Notes under the pieces: model-generated | What the model saw: only the letters and a program-made list of their open reading frames with translations | What the model was told of the DNA's origin: nothing | The model's database searches: none | Program-made: the position numbers and the translations under genes | From: Verrucomicrobiales bacterium | Lineage (GTDB): Bacteria > Verrucomicrobiota > Verrucomicrobiia > Limisphaerales > J093 | Assembly (NCBI GenBank): GCA_015075445.1 | Contig: JABTUJ010000004.1 | Location: forward strand, 124,001 to 188,000 | Direction of reading: 5' to 3' | DNA length: 64,000 nt | Part shown: positions 17,601-26,068 of the stretch, piece after piece | Position numbering within the stretch: the stretch's first letter is position 1 | Layout of the letters: each line of letters begins with the position of its first letter

Positions 17601-18883
17601 AGGGTCGGCTCGCGTTGCCATCCGCGCCCGCGGATGCGCCGGTGGTGGTGGCGCATGCCACCGGGTTCCTGGCCACGACGGTCGCCGAGCTGCAGGTTCG
17701 CCCGGAGGTTCAGCTCGTGTCGTATGGCGTGGTCGAAGGCCGGCTGTTGGTCGCCGGCCGGCCCAAGGGCGGAGTGAACCTGTCGCTCAGCACCCTGGCC
17801 TGGTCGCCGAAGATGGGCTACCACCTCAGCTACACGACGACCAGCGCGCCGGATGGGGGCTTCCGGTTCGAAAAGGTCCCGCCCGGTGACTACAAGCTCT
17901 ACCGCTGGCAACTGCCGTCACGGCGCAACACAGGCGGCTTCGCGATCACGGAGACCTGCCAGTGGCCGTTGACCGTCCGGCCCGGCGAAACGAACCGCGT
18001 CGAGTACGCCTTCCGGGGCCGGCCGGTGGTTGGTCAGGCAGTGGCGGACCCTGCCGAGGTCGCCGTGGACTGGCAGAACGATGTCCATGTCCTCGCGCTC
18101 AAGCTGCCGCCCACCGCGAGCCCTCCGGCGGTCAACCGCGAGGATTTCGCGACGTTCGAGGCCTTCCGCCAGGCGCACGGGGCGTCGTTCCGTTCCAACG
18201 CCCGGGTGGCCGAAGCTCGCCGGGCCCGTACATTCCAACTCACGTTCGAGGCGGACGGAGCGTTCCGGGTCGAGGATGTACCGCCCGGAACGTATGAGCT
18301 GCGCGTGCGGGTGACCAAGCCTGGCGAAGGTACGCGTCCCAGCCCCCTCCCGCGGCCGGAGGATGAACTCGGGTCGTTGACCCGCGAAGTGGTCGTTCCG
18401 GAAGGCACCGATCCCCTCGATCTCGGGACGCTGATGGTCGCCGTCCGCGCCGAGGCGGCCGGCAGCAAGGCGGTGCCTCTGGACTTCGCGATGGAGACGC
18501 TGGACGGCCGGGCGATGCGGTTGGCGGAGGTGAAGGGCGCGCGTTTGGTAGTGCTCTGGGCGGCGTGGTCGGAGCGGAGTCGTGAGGCGCTCGAGCATCT
18601 GCAGAAGATGCGCGAGAGCCTCGGAACGCAGGCGGGCCTGACCATCGTCGGGGTCAGCCTGGATGACGACCTCGACTCGGTGGCCAAGTTCGTCCGGGAA
18701 GGCGACTACGACTGGCTCCAGACACGGCTGGCCAAGGACGAGCGGGCGCGGGTGGTCGCGGCCTTTGACCTGACGCAGTTGCCCACGATCTTCCTGGTGG
18801 ACGCCCGCGGCCGGGTCGTGAACCGCGATCTCGAGGGCGAACGGTTGCGGGCGGCCGTCCAACGATGGCTCGCGAGACCTTGA
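14693..18883 (+). CDS. BlaR1-like M56 sensor peptidase with carboxypeptidase-regulatory repeats and a terminal thioredoxin fold
   Basis: A 1396-residue membrane protein. The N-terminal third has several transmembrane helices (about residues 10-35, 44-68, 160-182 and 362-380) and the M56 zinc motif HELAH at 255-259, with SELACD as probable third-ligand region. After an Ala/Pro-rich linker come repeated carboxypeptidase-regulatory-like beta-sandwiches (starting near residues 430, 528, 650 and 736, with more after). The last 130 residues form a TlpA/redoxin-like domain (LVVLWAAWSERSREALEHL, LPTIFLVDARGRVV), but CxxC is replaced by SERS at 1293-1296, so it cannot do disulfide chemistry. It is coupled to BlaI by a 4-bp overlap. 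The signal sensed is unknown; beta-lactam sensing is not implied. Confidence 0.88.
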   Translation: MSFWDSLPTAGQWLLKSSAQASVLVLVVLAVQGLCGRRLPARWRHALWWLVVIRLVLPLAPASGLSLFNWAGWRPAAPARPAQDPAVREAILPAMSSGPAAPRIEFSTSDLPRSPVAGPAEFGPGVQGSGAGERAAEVAVGDRPSPTRPTTGPGWPTWLGWLWGAGVVALAGRLGYTMIRLRRALAEARPLVDGEALCVLEESRALLGVRRRPPVLETPAVSSPALCGLWRPRLLLPPGLVGKFTSAELRLVFLHELAHLQRRDIAVNWLTTLLQLAHWFNPLVWLAFQRMRADSELACDAVVLGVTEAGAQRAYGQTIIKLLEGVARPAVTPGMVGILEDPNQMQLRIRRIARFRPTRRRAGFAGLTAVMLGWVCLTDAPAPKPAEAPAEAPSPATTQTRSDAPEEAGSEVRVGADPEVRAEDAPHGTRSLTVRVVNTVTGEALPGAEILAPYLGRWGERPPKRLTDDRGEFRLVFAVPPAEGRREMSNFSVSAHHPDFAPRSVMWTSSAGDVYDGLPATVSIGLESGVTVGGRVVDEWGTPLAGVRVLLSGSGFTGFTLGNEQRLSHEYPELRRTDLATPAAVTDANGRWTYPHFPADLVFVEVTLARPDGSRTTYSTVPEHMNVNRYPPVSVAELRAAEAVLTLPDGLTVRGLAVDEAGQPLAGVTVLEGYGHGNIVRVSEFTTGSDGRFERPHRVPRQWIYTASRADRATVSVVAQVEPGMGEVRLVLPPAQPLRFRVVDEAGQPLSGVQLNIDTHRSEAQILDWTATTDASGSAVWTNAPTVPVTFYALAKDPPVSRKFRTTPGEAEKRIVLKVGGTESVTVRVQAVDAASGEPVKVTRVATDFAGGGSAFRTLAEPRAGEFTVLLDRREVQVGMYPSYRLRFEADGYETLTPGSYDFDEGDQELQLQLTRSGAASEWRVRQPNGQPADGARAWVDTTPDGSSLFINGPTSFYGDRLARATADTQGRLALPSAPADAPVVVAHATGFLATTVAELQVRPEVQLVSYGVVEGRLLVAGRPKGGVNLSLSTLAWSPKMGYHLSYTTTSAPDGGFRFEKVPPGDYKLYRWQLPSRRNTGGFAITETCQWPLTVRPGETNRVEYAFRGRPVVGQAVADPAEVAVDWQNDVHVLALKLPPTASPPAVNREDFATFEAFRQAHGASFRSNARVAEARRARTFQLTFEADGAFRVEDVPPGTYELRVRVTKPGEGTRPSPLPRPEDELGSLTREVVVPEGTDPLDLGTLMVAVRAEAAGSKAVPLDFAMETLDGRAMRLAEVKGARLVVLWAAWSERSREALEHLQKMRESLGTQAGLTIVGVSLDDDLDSVAKFVREGDYDWLQTRLAKDERARVVAAFDLTQLPTIFLVDARGRVVNRDLEGERLRAAVQRWLARP

Positions 18884-18939
18884 GGAAACGACCGATGGCG
18901 ACTTGGCTTTGAAGTCCACCCCCTTCGATTCCGAACACG

Positions 18940-20268
18940 ATGAACACCCTGCTCAGTTCTTCCCAGGCCATTGCCTTCCTGCTGGCCGTCCCGCCACTCG
19001 GCGCCGTCGGCGATGCTCGCCCCGACTTGGTGGGCCGTGTGGTTCGCGGAGACCAGGTGCCGGTGCCCAACGCCACCGTGTTCATCTACACTGCCGGACC
19101 CCGCACGGGCACCGGAGTGGTCTGCCCCTCGTGCTATCCGGACTGCGGCAAGCGGGCCCGGACGGACACGAACGGCACCTTCCGCATCCCGTCGCTCGAT
19201 CCCGGACTCCTGTTCCGGCTGCTGGTCGTCGCGGAGGGATACGAGAGCATCTACGTGCCGAAGACCGATCCGGCGGCCGGCGAACAGACAGTCGTGATCG
19301 CGCCTCTGGACGCAGCGAAGTTGAAGGCGCCCACGCGAATCTGCGGTCTGGTGCTGAACCCGGAAGGCGAGGCGGTGCCGGGCGCGACCGTGAGTCCGGA
19401 GGGAGTGGCCCGCGGCGGCGGCACCCAGTGGGGAGGGACCGACGCGTTTGTGGATCCCTTGGGGGTGACGGATGAGCACGGCCGCTTCTGGCTGTACTGC
19501 ACGAACGGGGTGGACTTGGTCCACGCGCTCGTCGAGGGACGGGGCTTGGCCAAGCGGTGGGTGGAACTCAGGCCGGGGCGGGACCACCTGATTCGGATGG
19601 AGGAAGGCGTCCTGGTCACGGGCATGGTCGAGTCAGGCGGTCAGCCGTTGGCGGATGTGCTCGTGGGGGTGGTCACGGCCGACCGCACCTGCGGCAACTT
19701 CTTTCGGGGCGACGAACTGGCCACGGACAAGGACGGTTTCTTCGCGCTGCCGAACGTCCCGGCCGGCCGCGAGTGGGTGCTGTACACCACGATGAACTCC
19801 TTGCGTGGGCGGGGCGCGATGGCACCGCGGACTTTTCGCACGGGCAAGGACGGGGAGGTGGTCAAGCTGGGCGAGTTGGCGGTGACACCGGGCCATCGTC
19901 TGGCGGGGCGGGTCGTCCTCTCCGATGGCCAACCGATCCCGCCCGAGACCCGGATGTTTCTGGGTCGCGAGCAGGCGTGGGACCATACGGAGGTGGTGCT
20001 GGGCGCCGACGGACGTTTCGCGTTCACCGATGTGCCGGCGGAGTCGGTGGGGTTGAGCGTGCGGATCAAGGGTTACCAATTCTCGAAGCGCAACCCGAGT
20101 TTGGACTGGCTGAACGGCGGCATCGTGGGGCGGATCGCGCAGGACGTGACGGACCTCACCTTGCTGATGGAGCCGGGCGAGTGGCGGTACGACCGGGGGG
20201 AAGACGGCCCGTCGGGCGAAGACCGCCAGCCGCGGGAGAAGCCCCTGCGCAGTGTGAAGCTCGACTAG
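18940..20268 (+). CDS. Exported protein with carboxypeptidase-regulatory-like repeats
   Basis: A 442-residue protein with an N-terminal signal peptide (AIAFLLAVPPLGAVG) and three or four carboxypeptidase-regulatory-like domains (LVGRVVRGDQVPVPNATVF, ICGLVLNPEGEAVPGATV, VTGMVESGGQPLADVLVG, LAGRVVLSDGQPIP). These beta-sandwiches occur in secreted or outer-membrane proteins and have no catalysis of their own. The same domain type fills the middle of the M56 sensor 56 bp upstream, so the protein is probably part of that operon and may be a paralogue of the sensor's outer region. A four-cysteine segment (CPSCYPDCGK plus CGL) could form disulfides. Confidence 0.8.
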   Translation: MNTLLSSSQAIAFLLAVPPLGAVGDARPDLVGRVVRGDQVPVPNATVFIYTAGPRTGTGVVCPSCYPDCGKRARTDTNGTFRIPSLDPGLLFRLLVVAEGYESIYVPKTDPAAGEQTVVIAPLDAAKLKAPTRICGLVLNPEGEAVPGATVSPEGVARGGGTQWGGTDAFVDPLGVTDEHGRFWLYCTNGVDLVHALVEGRGLAKRWVELRPGRDHLIRMEEGVLVTGMVESGGQPLADVLVGVVTADRTCGNFFRGDELATDKDGFFALPNVPAGREWVLYTTMNSLRGRGAMAPRTFRTGKDGEVVKLGELAVTPGHRLAGRVVLSDGQPIPPETRMFLGREQAWDHTEVVLGADGRFAFTDVPAESVGLSVRIKGYQFSKRNPSLDWLNGGIVGRIAQDVTDLTLLMEPGEWRYDRGEDGPSGEDRQPREKPLRSVKLD

Positions 20269-20275
20269 ACCTTTT

Positions 20276-20408
20276 GGGGTCAGATCTCAACATTTAACAT
20301 TTGGCACTGCCAGGCGGCGAACCTGGCAGGGAGACGTTCCCCGCGGCGTGTCGGGAGGAAGCGCGAGGCGCGTCGGGTTCGTTAAGTATTAAATTAAGGG
20401 CTGACCCC
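20276..20408. repeat. Small terminal-inverted-repeat element (MITE/REP-like candidate)
   Basis: The 133-bp AT-richer segment is bounded by GGGGTCAG (20276-20283) and CTGACCCC (20401-20408). Similarity extends inward imperfectly, GGGGTCAGATCTCAACATTT against the complement reading GGGGTCAGCCCTTAATTTAA. Inside is a hairpin, CTGCCAGG with CCTGGCAG (around 20308-20330). It lies in the 246-bp gap before the coiled-coil gene. It has no coding capacity, so mobilisation would need a transposase elsewhere. Confidence 0.6.
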
Positions 20409-20514
20409 TGGGGAGTTTCGGCGTTTCGATCCGTCCTTTTCTTCCGGCCGCGTCGGTGGCAGCCTCCGCCCGTCCAACAGGCACGAAACAACGATTCGAA
20501 CTTCCCCACGCCCT

Positions 20515-21582
20515 ATGGCCGAGAAACCGACGTCCACCCGGAAGCGCTCCGACAAAAGCACCAAACAGGAGTTGCTCGACACCTACCAAACCCTCACCAA
20601 GGAGTTGGCGGAGAAGCGCGCGGCCGAGCTGAACCCCGAGCGCCAGCTCCAGGAGAGGAAGGCCGAGGAGGCGCTCAAGACCGCCAGCGCCTTGGCTCCG
20701 GAGGGAATTGACCGCGAGATCGGCAGCCTCAAGTCCGACATCGGGCGGATGTTGGCCGAGCTGTCGGAGAAACTGGCCGCCGAGGCCGCCCGCTTCAAGA
20801 ACCTTCAGCAGGCCGTCGAGGCCAAGGAGCGGGAGCTGCAGGAGCTCTACGGAATCGAGAAGACCGCCGCAACCCTGGCGGCGCTCATCGAGACTCAGAA
20901 CCAGAAGCGGGCCGAGTTCGAGATCGAGATGACGAAGGACCGCGAGGAACTGACCGCCGAGATCCAAGACGCCCGGATCGAGTGGGACAAGGAACGGAAG
21001 GCACATGAGGCGGAGCTCCGCGAGCGGGATGCCGCCGAGAAGAAGGCGCGCGACCGCGAGAAGGAGCAGTTCGACTACGCCTTCAAGCGGGATCAGCAGG
21101 CGGTGCGGGACAAGCTTGCCGACGAAAAGGCCACGCTCGAGAAGGAGCTCAAGCTCAGGAAGGAGACCGCCGAGAAGGACTTCGCCGAGCGGGAACGGGT
21201 GCTGGTCGAGAGGGAAACGGAGCTGGCCACGCTCCGCACCCGCGCGGCGGCCTTTCCCCAGGAACTCGAGGCGGCGGTGGCGAAGGCGGTGCAGGCGACC
21301 ACCGAGCGGCTGCAACTCGAAGCCAAGAACCGCGAGGGCTTGTTGATGAAGCAATTCGAGGGGGAACGGAACGTCCTGCTGACGCGCAACGAGGCCCTCG
21401 AGAAGGGGACCAAGGAGCTGGCAGACCAGAACGCGCGGCTCAGCAAACAGATCGACGCGGCCTACCTGAAGCTCCAGGAGATCGCGGAGAAGACCATTGA
21501 AGGCGCCAGCCAGTCGAAGTTGACGGCCGAGTTACAGAAGCTCCTCGCGGAACAAGGGCGTCGTCCGATGACAGAGAAATAG
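20515..21582 (+). CDS. Long coiled-coil protein of unknown function
   Basis: A 355-residue, highly charged protein, almost entirely Glu/Lys/Arg/Ala/Leu heptads from about residue 15 to 340 (for example EKRAAELNPERQLQERKAEE and KDFAERERVLVERETELATL). There is no signal peptide or membrane segment, so it is probably cytoplasmic. No catalytic or nucleotide-binding motif is visible. A cytoskeletal or scaffolding role is possible but unsupported. The ATG at 20515 is the only start before the first heptads. The isomerase-like gene starts 19 bp after its stop. Confidence 0.7.
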   Translation: MAEKPTSTRKRSDKSTKQELLDTYQTLTKELAEKRAAELNPERQLQERKAEEALKTASALAPEGIDREIGSLKSDIGRMLAELSEKLAAEAARFKNLQQAVEAKERELQELYGIEKTAATLAALIETQNQKRAEFEIEMTKDREELTAEIQDARIEWDKERKAHEAELRERDAAEKKARDREKEQFDYAFKRDQQAVRDKLADEKATLEKELKLRKETAEKDFAERERVLVERETELATLRTRAAAFPQELEAAVAKAVQATTERLQLEAKNREGLLMKQFEGERNVLLTRNEALEKGTKELADQNARLSKQIDAAYLKLQEIAEKTIEGASQSKLTAELQKLLAEQGRRPMTEK

Positions 21583-21601
21583 TCCGTTGGCTTGTGACCC
21601 C

Positions 21602-23029
21602 ATGAACACACCGCCCCTTCGCCTCGGCCTGTTTGGCATTGGCCTGGACACGTACTGGCCCCAGTTCCCCGGCTTGAAGCGCCGGCTCGAGGGCTATCAA
21701 CAAGGGATTCGCGAACGGCTGGCGGCGCTGGGCGCGACGGTCGTGGACGCAGGCCTGGTGGATTCGCCCACGCAGGCCCGGGTGGCGGCCGAGATGTTCC
21801 GTCGCGAGGGCGTCGAGCTGCTGCTGCTCTACGTCTCGACGTATGCGCTGAGTTCGACGGTCCTGCCGGTCGTCCAGCAGGCCCGCGTGCCGGTGGTGGT
21901 CCTGAATCTCCAGCCGGTGGCCGCGATTGACTACGACGCCTTCAACAAGCTGGGGGATCGGGGCGTCATGACCGGCGAATGGCTGGCGCACTGCCAGGCG
22001 TGTGCGGCGCCGGAGATCGCCTGCGTTTTCAACCGCGCCGGGCTGGATTATCACCTGGTGACGGGGACCCTGGATGACCCGGAAGCGTGGCAGGAAATCC
22101 GCGCCTGGGTCGAGGCCGCCCGGGTGGCGGCAGTCATGCGGCAGAACCGGCTCGGTGTGCTCGGCCACTACTACTGCGGGATGTTGGATGTCTACAGCGA
22201 CATGACCCAGCACGCCGCGGTGTTTGGCACGCATTTCGAGCTGCTCGAGATGTGCGAGCTGCGACGGTATCGGGAGGAGACTACGGAGGCCCAGATCGAG
22301 GCCAAGCTGGAGGAATTCCGGCGCCAGTTCGACGTCACGCCCGAGTGCAGCGCGGCGGAGCTGCGGCGCGCCGCCCAAACCTCCTGCGCGCTGGACCGGT
22401 TGGTGGCGGCGCATCAATTGGGCGCGATGGCCTATTACTACGAAGGTCAGCCCGGCAATGAGTATGAGAACATCGTCACGTCGGTCATCGCCGGGAACTC
22501 GCTCCTGACGGCGCGCGGCGTGCCCGTGGCCGGCGAATGCGAGGTGAAGAACGCCCAGGCGATGAAGATCATGGATGCGCTGGGGACGGGCGGGTCGTTC
22601 TCGGAGTTCTATGCGCTTGACTTCAACGAGGACGTGGTGTTGCTGGGTCATGACGGGCCCGGCCACATGGCGATTGCCGAGGGGCAGGTGAAGCTCGTGC
22701 CGTTGCCGGTGTACCACGGCAAGCCCGGGGTGGGGTTGTCCATCGAGATGCGGGTCAAACACGGGCCGGTGACGCTGCTGTCGGTGGTGCAGAACCGGCA
22801 GGGCCAGCTCAAGCTGCTGGTGGCGGAAGGGGAGGCAGTGCCGGGTCCCATCCTGCACATTGGCAACACGAACAGCCGTTACCGGTTCGCGCTGGGGGCG
22901 AAGGCATTTGTGAACGCCTGGTCGCAGGCCGGTCCGGCGCACCATTGCGCCATCGGCCTGGGGCATGTCGCCCCCACGCTGCAGAAGCTCGCCGCGCTGG
23001 TCGGGATCGAGTGCCAGGTGGTGGGTTGA
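21602..23029 (+). CDS. L-arabinose isomerase-like protein
   Basis: A 475-residue protein of the arabinose/fucose isomerase-like fold. It starts LRLGLFGIGLDTYWPQFPGL, followed by a Rossmann-like N-terminal domain (VELLLLYVSTYALSSTVLPV). Metal-site candidates are in GQPGNEYENI and in FSEFYALDFNEDVVLLGHDG, with a downstream GHMA. Length is close to the usual 470-500 residues of L-arabinose isomerase. The branch found in Verrucomicrobia and Planctomycetes is not biochemically typical and no sugar-utilisation gene is adjacent, so the substrate is open. ATG at 21602 is preferred over an in-frame TTG at 21587. Confidence 0.75.
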   Translation: MNTPPLRLGLFGIGLDTYWPQFPGLKRRLEGYQQGIRERLAALGATVVDAGLVDSPTQARVAAEMFRREGVELLLLYVSTYALSSTVLPVVQQARVPVVVLNLQPVAAIDYDAFNKLGDRGVMTGEWLAHCQACAAPEIACVFNRAGLDYHLVTGTLDDPEAWQEIRAWVEAARVAAVMRQNRLGVLGHYYCGMLDVYSDMTQHAAVFGTHFELLEMCELRRYREETTEAQIEAKLEEFRRQFDVTPECSAAELRRAAQTSCALDRLVAAHQLGAMAYYYEGQPGNEYENIVTSVIAGNSLLTARGVPVAGECEVKNAQAMKIMDALGTGGSFSEFYALDFNEDVVLLGHDGPGHMAIAEGQVKLVPLPVYHGKPGVGLSIEMRVKHGPVTLLSVVQNRQGQLKLLVAEGEAVPGPILHIGNTNSRYRFALGAKAFVNAWSQAGPAHHCAIGLGHVAPTLQKLAALVGIECQVVG

Positions 23030-23204
23030 GGGGCGGACTTCTGTGCGATGATACGTGCTTACGTCGCCGACACCGCCCCGGGGTTGGCTTCGCCGCCCCA
23101 TCCGCACCCCTGGGTGTCCGAGCGTGATGGACAGAGTCGGATCGCCCAACTCGTGGCAGAGCATCGGGACACGATTCGCCTGCTTGTGTGACCCTCCAAT
23201 CTGC

Positions 23205-24530
23205 ATGGCCTCCCCCACAACCCTCTACGATCTCCTGCCGCGCGACGGCGATTGCCGCAGCGATCATCTGCTGGGGCGGTTTCTGGATTACGTGGCCGAT
23301 CGGCACCTCACGCTTTACCCGGCGCAGGAGGAGGCGGTGCTCGAGCTCTACGAAGGCCGCAACGTCATCCTGAACACCCCGACCGGCTCCGGCAAATCGC
23401 TCGTCGCCGCGGCCCTCCATTTCGCGTCGCTCGCCCGCGGCCGGCGGTCCGTCTACACCTGTCCCATCAAGGCGCTGGTGAACGAGAAGTGGCTGGCGCT
23501 CTGCCGCGAGTTCGGGCCGGACAACGTCGGGCTTTCCACCGGCGACGCCACGGTGAACCGCGATGCTCCCATCCTCTGCTGTACGGCCGAGATCCTCGCC
23601 AACCTGGCGCTGCGCGAGGGGCCGGACGCCGACGTGGACGATGTCGTGATGGACGAGTTCCACTGGTACGCCGATCGCGACCGCGGCGTGGCGTGGCAGG
23701 TGCCGCTGTTGACCCTGCCCCAGGCGCGGTTTCTCCTGATGTCGGCAACGCTGGGCGACACGACGTTTTTCGAGGAGTCGCTGACCCGGCTGACCGGGCG
23801 GACGACCGTCGCGGTGAAGTCGGAGACCCGGCCGGTGCCCCTCGAGTACGCGTACGCGGAGCTCACCCTGGCCCAGACACTGGAGCGGTTGGTGGGCGAG
23901 GGCAAGGCGCCGGTCTATGTTGTGCACTTTACGCAACTGGAGGCGGCCCAGAGCGCGCAGGACTTCACCAGCCTGAACGTCTGCACGCGCGACGAGAAGC
24001 AGGCCCTGGCGCAGGCGGTCGAGGGGTTCCGGTTCAGCAGTCCGTACGGCCCGAACATCCGGACGTGGCTAAAGCAGGGGATCGGTTTGCACCATGCCGG
24101 GCTGCTGCCCAAGTACCGGGTGCTGGTCGAGCAACTGGCCCAGCGGGGCTTGCTCAAGATCATTTGTGGCACCGACACGCTCGGCGTGGGCATCAACGTG
24201 CCGATCCGGACCGTGCTGTTCACCCGGCTGTGCAAGTTCGATGGGCAGAAGACGGTGATCCTGAGCGCCCGCGATTTTCACCAGATCAGCGGTCGGGCCG
24301 GCCGGAAAGGGTTCGACGATCGTGGGTGGGTGGTGGTCCAGGCCCCCGAGCACGTGATCGAGAACCTCGCCCTCGAGAAAAAGGCGGTCGAGAAAGGGAA
24401 GAAGTTCGTGCGGCGGCGCCCGCCCGAGCACAACTTCGTGGCGTGGGACCGGCAGACGTTCACCCGGCTGATCCACGCGCCGCCCGAACGGCTGACGTCC
24501 CGGTTCCAGGTCCTGCACGGATGCTGCTGA
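23205..24530 (+). CDS. DEAD/DEAH helicase (DUF3516 type), N-terminal fragment of a frameshifted gene
   Basis: This 441-codon frame covers the two RecA-like domains of an SF2 Ski2-like helicase: Walker [27 protein letters not shown] as the Walker B (DEVH-like) motif, SATLGD as motif [13 protein letters not shown] and [12 protein letters not shown] as motifs V and VI. Conserved sequence starts at ATG 23205. The frame ends in CC-stop where the family continues [10 protein letters not shown], which is found one base out of frame at 24521. The remainder continues in other frames to the fragment starting at 24737. The protein would be an ATP-dependent RNA or DNA helicase. Confidence 0.88.
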   Translation: MASPTTLYDLLPRDGDCRSDHLLGRFLDYVADRHLTLYPAQEEAVLELYEGRNVILNTPTGSGKSLVAAALHFASLARGRRSVYTCPIKALVNEKWLALCREFGPDNVGLSTGDATVNRDAPILCCTAEILANLALREGPDADVDDVVMDEFHWYADRDRGVAWQVPLLTLPQARFLLMSATLGDTTFFEESLTRLTGRTTVAVKSETRPVPLEYAYAELTLAQTLERLVGEGKAPVYVVHFTQLEAAQSAQDFTSLNVCTRDEKQALAQAVEGFRFSSPYGPNIRTWLKQGIGLHHAGLLPKYRVLVEQLAQRGLLKIICGTDTLGVGINVPIRTVLFTRLCKFDGQKTVILSARDFHQISGRAGRKGFDDRGWVVVQAPEHVIENLALEKKAVEKGKKFVRRRPPEHNFVAWDRQTFTRLIHAPPERLTSRFQVLHGCC

Positions 24531-24736
24531 ATGTCCTGAGCCGCGAGGGGATGGGTGCCGCGCGATGCAACGGTTGCTGCGCTGATTGTCATGAGTCGTG
24601 GTCAAGCGCTGGGTGGTTTCAATGACGGCGGCCTGGCAGTTCCGGTCGCTGGTCGAGCGGAAGATCATCGATTTGCCGGGGCACGCGGGGGTAGGGACGA
24701 AGCTGCGGGAATGTCGAGCTGCAGGATGACTTCTCG

Positions 24737-25843
24737 ATGGACCAAACGCTGTCGCTGTACCTCCTCGAGACGATCCCGCTGGTGGACCCGGAACAGCCCG
24801 ATTACGCGCTCGTGGTGCTCTCGCTGGTGGAGTCCATCCTCGAAGATCCCGAGATCATCCTGCGCAAGCAGTTGGACCGGCTCAAAGGGGAGGCGGTGGC
24901 GGCCATGAAGCTCGAGGGTCTGGATTACGATCAGCGGATGGAGGAGCTCGAGAAGCTCGAACACCCGAAACCCAACCGGGACTTCATCTACTCGACCTTT
25001 AACGCCTTCGCCGACAAGCACCCCTGGGTGGGGCAGGAGAACATCCGCCCGAAGAGCATCGCGCGGGAGATGTTCGAGTCGTTCCGGTCGTTTGCCGATT
25101 ACGTGCGGGATTACGACTTGCAGCGCAGCGAGGGCCTGCTGCTGCGGCACCTGAACAGCGTTTTCAAGGTGTTGACCCAGACCGTCCCCGACACCGCCAA
25201 GAACGACACGCTCCGGGACATGGAACTGTACTTGAGCACCCTGATCCGCCAGGTCGATTCGAGCCTGCTGGATGAGTGGGAGAAGCTGCGGGACCCGGCG
25301 TATGAGCGTCGGGAATCCACGGAGGTGCGGCCTCCCGGGGCGGCGGAGGCCGAGGCCGAGGCGGCCGCCGACATCACCCGCGACACCCGGGCCTTCACGG
25401 CGGCGATTCGGCAGCGGATCTTCATGTTCCTGCGCGGGCTGGTGATCGGCGACTATGCGGCGGCGTTCGAGACCCTGACGGCAGAACCGGTGGGCGGGCC
25501 AGCGGCTGGCCCGGAGCCGGGGGGGGCGCTCACGGAACCCGGGGTGCCTGCAGTGAGGGAAGCGGAGGCGGCCGAAGGGACCTGGAACGTGGAGCGGTTG
25601 CGCGTGGCGTTCGAGGCCTATCTCGGGGGGCACGAACAACTCCGGCTTGATCCGGAGGCGCGGAACCTTCGCCACACCTATGTGCTTCCGGCGGAGGACC
25701 GGCGGACGTGGCGGGTCCAACAGATGCTGGTGGATCCGGCAGACCACAACGACTGGGTGGCCGAGTTCGAGGTGGATCTGGCGAAGTCGCGGGTCGCCCG
25801 CGAGCCTTGGGTGCGGCTGATCCGGCTGGGCGGGCTGACGTGA
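24737..25843 (+). CDS. DUF3516 helicase, C-terminal fragment of the same frameshifted gene
   Basis: A 368-codon frame carrying the C-terminal DUF3516 region ([79 protein letters not shown]). Reading between 24520 and 24737 needs about five frame changes: 24521 ([10 protein letters not shown]), 24550 (DGCRAMQRLLR), 24584 (DCHES), 24601 (VKRWVV...SLVERKIIDL) and 24710 ([12 protein letters not shown]). Joined to the upstream fragment, the protein would be about 880 residues, normal for the family. The ATG at 24737 is internal to the original gene, so this fragment is probably not made as a separate protein. Either the gene is broken or the sequence is locally wrong. Confidence 0.85.
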   Translation: MDQTLSLYLLETIPLVDPEQPDYALVVLSLVESILEDPEIILRKQLDRLKGEAVAAMKLEGLDYDQRMEELEKLEHPKPNRDFIYSTFNAFADKHPWVGQENIRPKSIAREMFESFRSFADYVRDYDLQRSEGLLLRHLNSVFKVLTQTVPDTAKNDTLRDMELYLSTLIRQVDSSLLDEWEKLRDPAYERRESTEVRPPGAAEAEAEAAADITRDTRAFTAAIRQRIFMFLRGLVIGDYAAAFETLTAEPVGGPAAGPEPGGALTEPGVPAVREAEAAEGTWNVERLRVAFEAYLGGHEQLRLDPEARNLRHTYVLPAEDRRTWRVQQMLVDPADHNDWVAEFEVDLAKSRVAREPWVRLIRLGGLT

Positions 25844-26068
25844 GCGGCGGTCGAGGGCAGCAGAAACTGAGATTGAGAAGAAGATTCTTGTTGCCTTTGG
25901 GCGTTGGTGGGCTTAGATGAGCGGCGTCTTAGGTCTGACTGCCCGTCCCTGTCCGTTGGTGGATGACACTCTTCAGGCGGCAGTTCTCCCGGTTTCATGC
26001 TTCGCCACGTCTCAGCAGCCGGGGTTCCGGGCCAACGACCACCTATCACCTTGAAGACAAGACAACCC

